A stretch of DNA of 64,000 nucleotides from UBA1181 sp963648205 (GTDB lineage: Bacteria > Bacteroidota > Bacteroidia > Bacteroidales > Paludibacteraceae): contig CAVJCT010000013.1 of NCBI GenBank assembly GCA_963648205.1, forward strand, positions 3,666 through 67,665, written 5' to 3'. Made by a program: the position numbers and the translations under genes. Each line of letters begins with the position of its first letter. Position 1 is the stretch's first letter. The notes beneath the pieces are model-generated. The model had not been told where the DNA came from and made no database searches. It saw only the letters and a list, made by a program, of their open reading frames with translations. Of the stretch, positions 43,071-49,537 are shown piece by piece.

Positions 43071-43706
43071 ATGCGCATCCTCATAGAAGAATACCCCTAT
43101 AACGCTGCCGATGTGCATGACGTGCTTCAAGGCATTGATGCTTTGGAGAACGTGTCGGGTAAGGTGTCGCTCTACTATGTGGGATATTTCTTCTTTGTGC
43201 TGAAAAACATACACGCAGGGCATAACAAGATTAACTGGACACGGACGATATCCACTACGCCGGCAATCGTGCAAGATGATGCCACTGTCTATCTGAACCC
43301 AGTGAACAAGAAGCGAAAAATCAATTTCGACGAGGAACTCCTCCTCATCTTCTTTTCAATCCTCAATTATATTGGCGATTCGAAGTACTACAAGATGGGT
43401 AACGAGTTGGGCAAGGAAAGCGTTTTCAAGCTATATACCTACGCTCGTAACGTGATTCAGTGGAATCTTGATATCTTCAACAGTGGGCGCACACCCTTGT
43501 CGGGCATCAAACTGCGTGACGAAGAGACTGAGGGCTACAATATTTCGTTGGCGCTCGACAACAATGAGAAACAGAAGGTGGACATTGACGTTACTGTCAA
43601 ATTAGATGCGACACAATTGCAATGTTCAAAGAAGGGTTATTCACCCAAGACAAGATACGATGCGCAATATGCCGAGTTTGAGAATCTGCAAGCAAACAAA
43701 AATTGA
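43071..43706 (+). CDS. LlaJI/McrC-like restriction subunit, apparently shortened
   Basis: A 211-residue protein. Its start (MRILIEEYPYNAADVHDVLQ, then NVSGKVSLYYVGYFFF) and middle (HNKINWTRTISTTPAIVQ, VYLNPVNKKRKINFDEELLL) match the RE_LlaJI/McrC-type partner of McrB. By my memory of the family, about 100 residues that normally lie between these blocks are missing, and after FFSILNYI the sequence continues into an unrelated 95-residue tail (KYYKMGNELGKESVFKLY onward). So the nuclease subunit is probably internally deleted and may be inactive, unless the tail is a substituted nuclease domain. It is the last gene of the island. Confidence 0.6.
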   Translation: MRILIEEYPYNAADVHDVLQGIDALENVSGKVSLYYVGYFFFVLKNIHAGHNKINWTRTISTTPAIVQDDATVYLNPVNKKRKINFDEELLLIFFSILNYIGDSKYYKMGNELGKESVFKLYTYARNVIQWNLDIFNSGRTPLSGIKLRDEETEGYNISLALDNNEKQKVDIDVTVKLDATQLQCSKKGYSPKTRYDAQYAEFENLQANKN

Positions 43707-43793
43707 ACAAAACGCATAATGGTTTTTCAATGATTTTATCCAGTTTTTCCGCTGAAAATTAATTAATGCCTTTATAATCAGTAATATACTATG

Positions 43794-43870
43794 TAAAATA
43801 AGGCAATTAGCACGTTGAAAATTTGTAAAATAGTGCAATCACGGCGGTCGAAATTTGTAAAATAAGGCGT
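43794..43870. repeat. Three direct repeats with 32-bp period
   Basis: Units start TAAAATA at 43794, 43826 and 43858 (the third is partial). The first two share 23 of 32 bases, including a common AAATTTG end. They lie between the restriction island and the sigma factor gene, 104 bp or more before its ATG. No function is known; they may be binding sites or remains of a tandem duplication. Confidence 0.65.
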
Positions 43871-43941
43871 TGAACCTTCTCCCGCATACAAAAAAAATCT
43901 GATATTATGAAAAAATAATCTCTTTTTAACGGAAAAAAGAT

Positions 43942-43949
43942 TATTTTTG
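43942..43949 (+). promoter_or_regulatory. -7 box of the sigma factor gene
   Basis: TATTTTTG, exact TAnnTTTG, 23 bp before the ATG at 43973. Confidence 0.55.
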
Positions 43950-43972
43950 CGCCCGAAAAAATATTAAAGATA

Positions 43973-44833
43973 ATGAGACAGCTGAAAATTACCAATTCCA
44001 TCACCGTGCGTGACGCTTCTTTGGAGAAGTACTTACAAGACATTTCAAAAGAACCTTTGATCGGCACAGATGAGGAGGTAGAGTTGGCGCAGCGAATCAG
44101 AAATGGCGACGACAAGGCTAAGGATAAACTTGTACGCGCTAACCTCCGTTTCGTGGTGTCAGTTGCTAAACAGTATCAAAATAAGGGTATGAGCCTTACC
44201 GACCTTATCAACGAGGGTAACCTCGGCTTGATTAAGGCTGCCGATCGTTTCGACGAGACGCGTGGTTTCAAGTTCATCTCTTTTGCCGTATGGTGGATTC
44301 GTCAATCCATCCAACAAGCCCTCTCTGAACAGTCGCGCATCGTGCGTGTACCGCTCAACCAAGTGGGTTTGCAGAACAAAATCAAACGTGCCATCTCTTC
44401 TTTCGAGCAAGAGCATGGTCGTCGTCCTTCTGTCGAGGAACTTTCTGAGGAGATGGACGTTCCAGAAGAGAAAATCGCTGAGGTTTTGGAGATTCCAGAC
44501 CAGATCAAGTCGTTGGATGCACCTTTCGGTGAGGATGGCGATGGTTCTTTAGGCGATGTCTTGGAGAATACCGATTCTCCTCGTGCCGACAGTAGCGTGA
44601 TGCGTGATTCTCTTCGCCGTGAGATCGAACGCGCGCTCTCTACCCTCACCGAGAAGGAGCGTGAGGTGTTGAAGATGAGCTTCGGTTTGGGCGAGTATCA
44701 GGAACTCTCATTAGACGAGATCGGACTTCGTTTCGACTTGACTCGTGAGCGTGTTCGTCAAATCAAGGAGAAAGCCATCGTGAAGTTGAGACAAAATTCT
44801 TCTAACAGCTTGTTAAAGAGCTTCTTAGGATAA
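43973..44833 (+). CDS. rpoD: Primary RNA polymerase sigma factor (RpoD/SigA)
   Basis: Housekeeping sigma factor that directs RNA polymerase to the TTTG/TAnnTTTG promoters seen throughout the window. The 286-residue protein is the short Bacteroidota form without region 1.1. Visible regions: 1.2 (SLEKYLQDISKEPLIGTDEE), 2 (LVRANLRFVVSVAKQYQNKG, then DLINEGNLGLIKAADRFD and FISFAVWWIRQSIQQAL), 3 (SFEQEHGRRPSVEELSEEMD) and 4 (LTEKEREVLKMSFGLGEYQE, DLTRERVRQIKEKAIVKLR). It heads a run with purE, folK and ybeY. Confidence 0.96.
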   Translation: MRQLKITNSITVRDASLEKYLQDISKEPLIGTDEEVELAQRIRNGDDKAKDKLVRANLRFVVSVAKQYQNKGMSLTDLINEGNLGLIKAADRFDETRGFKFISFAVWWIRQSIQQALSEQSRIVRVPLNQVGLQNKIKRAISSFEQEHGRRPSVEELSEEMDVPEEKIAEVLEIPDQIKSLDAPFGEDGDGSLGDVLENTDSPRADSSVMRDSLRREIERALSTLTEKEREVLKMSFGLGEYQELSLDEIGLRFDLTRERVRQIKEKAIVKLRQNSSNSLLKSFLG

Positions 44834-44856
44834 GTCTAAGATAAAGATTTTACTAT

Positions 44857-45363
44857 ATGAACGCATTAGTAAGTATAATCATGGGAAGCACGTCCGACCT
44901 CCCCGTAATGGAAAAAGCGGCGAAGTTTTTGGACGAGATGGAGATCCCTTTCGAGATGAACGCATTGTCTGCTCATCGTACACCAGACGAGGTGGAGACA
45001 TTCGCAAAAAATGCTGAGGGCCGTGGCGTTAAGGTGATCATCGCAGGTGCTGGTATGGCGGCTGCTTTGCCTGGCGTTATCGCTGCAAGTACTTCATTGC
45101 CAGTCATCGGAGTGCCTATCAAAGGTATGTTAGACGGCTTGGACGCTATGCTCTCAATCATCCAAATGCCTCCAGGAATCCCTGTGGCTACGGTGGGTGT
45201 CAATGGTGCGCAGAACGCTGCTATCCTTGCTGCTCAGATGATTGCACTGTCCGACAAGCAGTTAGCCCAGAAGTTGAAAGACTACAAAGAGGGACTGAAA
45301 GGCAAAATTGTAAAAGCCAACGCCGAATTGGCAGAGGTCAAGTTCAAATTCAAAACGAATTAA
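44857..45363 (+). CDS. purE: 5-(carboxyamino)imidazole ribonucleotide mutase
   Basis: Moves the carboxylate from N5-CAIR to C4 in purine synthesis. The 168-residue protein has the PurE start IIMGSTSDLPVMEKAAKFLD, ALSAHRTPDEVETFAKNAEG and GMAAALPGVIAASTSLPVIG, and PPGIPVATVGVNGAQNAAIL, all typical of class I. Gap to sigA is 23 bp, so both may be on one transcript. A short hairpin follows. Confidence 0.95.
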   Translation: MNALVSIIMGSTSDLPVMEKAAKFLDEMEIPFEMNALSAHRTPDEVETFAKNAEGRGVKVIIAGAGMAAALPGVIAASTSLPVIGVPIKGMLDGLDAMLSIIQMPPGIPVATVGVNGAQNAAILAAQMIALSDKQLAQKLKDYKEGLKGKIVKANAELAEVKFKFKTN

Positions 45364-45375
45364 AGAAAACGAAAT

Positions 45376-45400
45376 AAGGGTGTGCGAAAGTACACCCTTT
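45376..45400 (+). terminator. Possible weak terminator or attenuator hairpin
   Basis: AAGGGTGT, an 8-base loop and ACACCCTT form a perfect stem, followed by only three T and then the folK start 10 bp on. It may end some purE transcripts or act on folK translation. Confidence 0.5.
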
Positions 45401-45409
45401 CGCTGATTT

Positions 45410-45871
45410 ATGGCACAGGTTTACATCGGTTTAGGTTCTAATTTGGGAGATAAGAAACGGAATATCACCAATGCAACGATTCTTTTAGGGTCTCTGATGG
45501 GTGAACTTAAAGTTCTCTCCTCTCTCTATGAAACGGAGCCTTGGGGTTTTCAGTCGGACAACAAGTTTCTCAACGCAGCGATTCTGTTGGAGACTGAAAT
45601 CGAGCCGCAGACCTGCCTTGAAATGGCAAAAGCAATCGAGCGTGAGTTGGGTCGTGTCTACACCCATGAGGGCTACGAAGACCGAGTGATCGATGTGGAT
45701 ATTCTGCTTTACGACGATAAGGTGATGCAGACTGAGACTTTGACACTCCCCCACCCTCTGATGCACGAGCGTGATTTTGTGTTGAAGCCTATGGCGGAGA
45801 TTGCGCCAGACCTTCAACATCCCCTTTTGAAAAAGACTATGAAAGAACTGTTGAGTGAAATAAACAAATAA
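45410..45871 (+). CDS. folK: 2-amino-4-hydroxy-6-hydroxymethyldihydropteridine diphosphokinase
   Basis: Pyrophosphorylates the pterin precursor of dihydropteroate in folate synthesis. The 153 residues have YIGLGSNLGDKKRNITNATI at the start, YETEPWGFQSDNKFLNAAIL and the HPPK signature DRVIDVDILLYDDKVMQTET, with HPLMHERDFVLKPMAEIAPD near the end. It lies 4 bp before ybeY. Confidence 0.95.
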   Translation: MAQVYIGLGSNLGDKKRNITNATILLGSLMGELKVLSSLYETEPWGFQSDNKFLNAAILLETEIEPQTCLEMAKAIERELGRVYTHEGYEDRVIDVDILLYDDKVMQTETLTLPHPLMHERDFVLKPMAEIAPDLQHPLLKKTMKELLSEINK

Positions 45872-45875
45872 AACG

Positions 45876-46301
45876 ATGATATACTATCAATCTGAGGACA
45901 TTGCAATGCCCCATATCGCCAAACGAAAGGTGACGGCTTGGATTAAAGAAGTTGCTAAAAGACATGGCTACAGGGTTGGTGAAATTTCTTACATTTTCTG
46001 TAGTGATGAGAAGATATTGGAGGTGAACCGTCAGTTTCTTCAGCACGACTATTACACGGATGTAATCACTTTCGACGATACGGAAGACACCACTATCAAT
46101 GGCGATATTTTCATCAGTCTTGACACTGTGAAGAGCAATTCCGAGCAGTTCGGTAGTTCGTATGAAGAGGAGTTCTATCGCGTTGTGATTCATGGTATCC
46201 TCCACCTTTGTGGCATCAACGACAAGGGTCCGGGCGAGCGTGAAATCATGGAGCAGCATGAGAACGAGGCGTTGAGCATCCGTGCGGAGTTCCTCGCATA
46301 A
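45876..46301 (+). CDS. ybeY: Endoribonuclease YbeY
   Basis: Metal-dependent single-strand RNase for 16S rRNA 3' maturation and ribosome quality control. The 141-residue protein has the zinc motif HGILHLCGINDK...EQHEN (three His ligands) and VITFDDTEDTTINGDIFISL in the middle. The N-terminal part (ISYIFCSDEKILEVNRQFLQ) also fits. It overlaps nothing and lies 4 bp after folK and 26 bp before the lysozyme gene. Confidence 0.93.
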   Translation: MIYYQSEDIAMPHIAKRKVTAWIKEVAKRHGYRVGEISYIFCSDEKILEVNRQFLQHDYYTDVITFDDTEDTTINGDIFISLDTVKSNSEQFGSSYEEEFYRVVIHGILHLCGINDKGPGEREIMEQHENEALSIRAEFLA

Positions 46302-46327
46302 TTTGTTTGCAGTCAATCAATTGAAGA

Positions 46328-47239
46328 ATGACTACGTCGAATAAGACATCTAAACCCAATCAGAATCAGAAGCGTAGGCAAGGTACTGCGCAGAAGTCTC
46401 AGCATAGGCAGAAGACGACGATTAGACTGTTAGACCACTTCACATGGAAGGCGGGTCTGGTGGCTGTTTGTGCCGTCCTTTTGCTCTCTGTCGGACTGAC
46501 GTATGTCTTCAAACCCTACACGTTTCGGAAGGCGTATCGTATGATTGAGAAGTCTATTTATAAAAATCCTTCGACGAGCGATGTCGTTTTGCCCAATAAC
46601 GAGATGGTCGGTATTGACGTTTCCTACTATCAAGAAAACATCGATTGGGAGAATGTCTCTTTCCACCTCCACCCTATCACCAATACCCTGACGAAAGATG
46701 CTTCATCAACCAAAAGAAAGGTCGATTTCGTGATTGCCAAGGCTACGGAGGGAATCACAATCACTGACCCTAAATATGCGCAGAATCGCAAAGGTGCGAA
46801 GGAGCAAGATATCCTCTTTGGAGCTTATCATTTCTTTTCTGTAACCAGTGATGCGAAGCAGCAGGCACTTCATTTCATCAAGGAGGCGAAGTTGGAGAAA
46901 GGCGATTTAGTGCCGGTTTTGGATGTGGAATATCAAGGGCGACTCTCCTCTTCCGAGTTGCGCAAGCGTGTGTTGGTCTGGTTGAAGACGGTAACGGCGC
47001 ATTATGGCAGGAAACCGATCATTTATACCTACGCAAAGTTTCACGACGAGATTTTCGACACAGACGAGTTTGCAGACTATAATTTTTGGATGGCACATTA
47101 CGGGGTTGACAAACCCGAACACGATTGCAAATTCTGGCAGTTCACTGAAGAAGGTGTGGTAGTCGGTATCAAAGGATATGTGGATATCGATGTCTTCTTC
47201 GGAGACAAAGTTGAAATCCAAGAGATGCTTCTGAAATAA
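46328..47239 (+). CDS. Membrane-anchored GH25 lysozyme
   Basis: A 303-residue muramidase. Residues 1-40 are basic, Lys/Arg/Gln-rich and cytoplasmic, followed by one transmembrane helix (AGLVAVCAVLLLSVGLTYVF). The GH25 barrel begins at GIDVSYYQENIDWENV with the catalytic Asp; FVIAKATEG, FGAYHFFS, VPVLDVEYQ with the second acidic pair and a final DIDVFFGD follow. It should cleave the glycan strands of peptidoglycan in the periplasm. Its 3' side faces the 12-bp array, 54 bp later. Confidence 0.9.
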   Translation: MTTSNKTSKPNQNQKRRQGTAQKSQHRQKTTIRLLDHFTWKAGLVAVCAVLLLSVGLTYVFKPYTFRKAYRMIEKSIYKNPSTSDVVLPNNEMVGIDVSYYQENIDWENVSFHLHPITNTLTKDASSTKRKVDFVIAKATEGITITDPKYAQNRKGAKEQDILFGAYHFFSVTSDAKQQALHFIKEAKLEKGDLVPVLDVEYQGRLSSSELRKRVLVWLKTVTAHYGRKPIIYTYAKFHDEIFDTDEFADYNFWMAHYGVDKPEHDCKFWQFTEEGVVVGIKGYVDIDVFFGDKVEIQEMLLK

Positions 47240-47292
47240 TAATTAGGCACACTCTCCTATTAATTAGAGACTAACATTACACAGTAAGGACG

Positions 47293-48252
47293 CTATAGTG
47301 TTCTTTATTGCTTGCTATATATTGCACCCTATGTAACCTTCTATTGCCCTGAATAGAGTCTTGTATATTGTCCTATCTATTGTTCAGTCTATTGTTCTAC
47401 TTATTCTCTTCACTATTGCATTGACTCTTATTCTTCCTATTGTCTTGACTCTTGTCTACCCTATTCCCTCGCCTATTGCTCTTCCCATTGCCTTCCGTAT
47501 AGTTTCCCCTATTGCTGGATCTATTGTCTACTATGTAGTCTCAAATATATTCTACCCTATAACGACTTATGTAGTAGATTATGTGGTTTTTGCTATTGTG
47601 AATTATATATTCTTTCATATAGACTATAGTATAATGTTTGCTATAGTCATTTGTGTTGTTGTTTATATATATAGAACTATAAACAACACTATAAATAAAA
47701 CTATAGTTTTAACTATATAAAATTATATCATTAACTATATTGTTCCTCCTATTAATTACATTATATTATTAACAATATAAATTACTCTATTTTCTACTAT
47801 ATACTTTACTATCTTAACTACTATTGTTAGAACTATCTCTTATGATATATATAATACTATGTTATAATATATTATCTCTACAATAGGCTTTTATATGGTA
47901 TGATATATATGAATTACTATTGTCAGAATACTATTGTGTTTTATAGATAGTTATATGATAATCAATGTAATACATTATGTATTTTGCTATATGGTTTCGT
48001 ATGTAGTTTATTATGTAGTTGTCTATGGGGTAGAGAATGTAGAGCAAGATGTAGTCGGAGAAATAGGGTAGGGTATATTTCATTCTATAGGATGTGCTAT
48101 TTAAGAGAATGGAATAGTGTATATAGGGTAGAGTGTAGTCTTCGATATGATTCATTATATATCCCGCAATATGGTTGCTGTTATGATTAGCGATGTAGTT
48201 GGATATATAGAATAGGGTATAGGTTGTAATGTAGGTGCGACTATGGTTTGGC
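47293..48252. repeat. 80-unit, 12-bp-register degenerate array, candidate centromere
   Basis: I read 80 consecutive 12-mers from 47293 to 48252 in one register with no insertion or deletion. Each unit begins with a hexamer of the type NTNTNN, mostly CTATTG, CTATAG, ATATAT, ATATAG or ATGTAG; T is at position 2 in about 75 units and at position 4 in about 77. The other six bases vary. CTATTG with pyrimidine-rich spacers prevails at the left, AT-rich forms in the middle, ATGTAG with G-rich spacers at the right. The motif and spacing match the array upstream of parA at 9620-9721. No gene is supported in this stretch. Centromere function is inferred. Confidence 0.75.
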
Positions 48253-48338
48253 GTGCTGTGAATCGAGCGAGGAAAGTCGCCAATAATAGCGGTTCTTGCT
48301 CTGGTGTGGTGTGAAAGTGAGTTGAATAAGAGTATAAA
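48253..48338. other. Non-repeat spacer after the array
   Basis: G-rich DNA without the 12-bp register; no gene or RNA recognised. Confidence 0.4.
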
Positions 48339-48368
48339 CTATAGTATGTAATATAATGTAGACTATAG
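48339..48368. repeat. Short satellite of the 12-bp array
   Basis: CTATAG, ATATAA and CTATAG start at 48339, 48351 and 48363, again 12 bp apart but shifted by 2 bp from the register of the main array. They may be an outlying part of the same binding region. Confidence 0.5.
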
Positions 48369-48459
48369 TTTCGCTATATTTAAAGTATTGAATAATAGTT
48401 ATTTATGTTTCTAATATAAATTTATAATCTAAATCATACATTTTAAGATGAAAAACTGT

Positions 48460-48467
48460 TATCTTTG
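48460..48467 (+). promoter_or_regulatory. -7 box of the helix-hairpin-helix protein gene
   Basis: TATCTTTG, exact TAnnTTTG, 110 bp before the ATG at 48577, leaving a long leader. Confidence 0.45.
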
Positions 48468-48576
48468 CGTTGTCAAGATGACGGAGTTCGCCTGTTTCTG
48501 CTGTATGGTTTTGTTTGAAAGAAGCGAAAAATCAAGTCGGATTGAAGAGTGTTTTACAAACTAAAATTGTTTTGTT

Positions 48577-49293
48577 ATGCTAAGTAAATTTTGCAAAAAA
48601 GCGTTCAAAGATTTTTTCTTTTTCTCGAAAGGAGAGAGGAATGGAATTTGTGTCCTTGTGTCGTTAATCACACTGATGTTTTCAGTGAATTTTTGTTTGC
48701 CAATCCAGTCGCCAGAAGAGATAGAGATTGTTAAAAATTTTCAGAGTGATTCTACTAAAAATTCTGCTAGTTATTCTCAAAAATATTCGGAGAATTTTTA
48801 CGAGAGAAATAAGAAAGAAAATTCTAATTGTGATGTAGAAAAAAAAGACAAAAACTATGAAATGAATTTAGAAGATGATAACTCAAAAAATTATAAGGAA
48901 AATTCCGAAAAAAGTGAGAGAAGATATTCTACAAAAGGAGAGAGAGATTCTGAAAAAATGTCTGATGCATATTACTCACAGCGAGCGTATGATAAAAAGA
49001 AAAAAAAGTGGGAAAAGAATGATAATGAAAAATATGCTGGAAAAAACTATGAAAATAGAGTAGGGAAGTCGTACAAAAAATTCAACTACGACACGGTTCG
49101 TATTTATGTCAACTCGGCAGACACAACAGAGTTGAAACGGTTGCGAGGAATCGGCAGTGTGTTATCTGCAAGAATCGTAAAATATCGTGATAAGATTGGT
49201 GGTTTCAAATCGTTGGAGCAAATTCGGAAAATTTATGGTTTGTCGGAGGAAACGTATCAGCAGATTTTGCCTCACTTGATTCTCAATCAATAA
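48577..49293 (+). CDS. Membrane-anchored helix-hairpin-helix protein (ComEA-like)
   Basis: A 238-residue protein. An N-terminal basic segment precedes a transmembrane helix (GICVLVSLITLMFSVNFCL). Residues 50-165 are low-complexity, rich in Lys, Glu, Ser, Asn and Tyr, probably disordered. The C-terminal 65 residues hold a double HhH motif (VNSADTTELKRLRGIGSVLS, then FKSLEQIRKIYGLSEETYQQ), which binds DNA backbone without sequence preference. ComEA-type proteins take up or hold DNA at the cell surface; that role is inferred. The gene is much more AT-rich than its neighbours and lies right after the array. Confidence 0.85.
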   Translation: MLSKFCKKAFKDFFFFSKGERNGICVLVSLITLMFSVNFCLPIQSPEEIEIVKNFQSDSTKNSASYSQKYSENFYERNKKENSNCDVEKKDKNYEMNLEDDNSKNYKENSEKSERRYSTKGERDSEKMSDAYYSQRAYDKKKKKWEKNDNEKYAGKNYENRVGKSYKKFNYDTVRIYVNSADTTELKRLRGIGSVLSARIVKYRDKIGGFKSLEQIRKIYGLSEETYQQILPHLILNQ

Positions 49294-49537
49294 TGTGATT
49301 TTTTCAACCTCCTGAAATAAATATTTCTTGAGAAAAATCGTTTGAAGGTAGAAAGGGTAGTGGAATAATGGCTTTATCCCAAAGTTTTGAGAGAAAATAG
49401 TCCAAACCGCTCGCAAAAGTGCCATAAAGCGAGATTTTTTCGCTATCTTCGCAACTTGCTATTGTTTACCCGATTATGATCGGTGCGGTGGCAAAAATGA
49501 CTCACGAAAAAATAATAAAGTCATATACATATATTAA
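49294..49537. other. Intergenic region before the DUF2723 gene
   Basis: A 244-bp stretch without a gene. A near-consensus -7 box, TATCTTCG, is at 49444-49451, 87 bp before the ATG. I see no strong terminator for the HhH gene. Confidence 0.4.

Noticed and set aside
43794..43870. CRISPR remnant
   Set aside because: Only three imperfect units directly abut each other, without spacers, and no cas gene is near.
47361..47720. 119-codon plus-strand frame with tetrapeptide-like Ile/Val repeats
   Set aside because: It is the shadow of the 12-bp register, which yields a 4-residue periodicity in any open frame. It covers only part of the array, starts with TTG and has no supported function.
47931..48155. 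74-codon minus-strand frame rich in Tyr-Ile repeats
   Set aside because: The same periodicity read from the other strand; no start context and no homology recognised.
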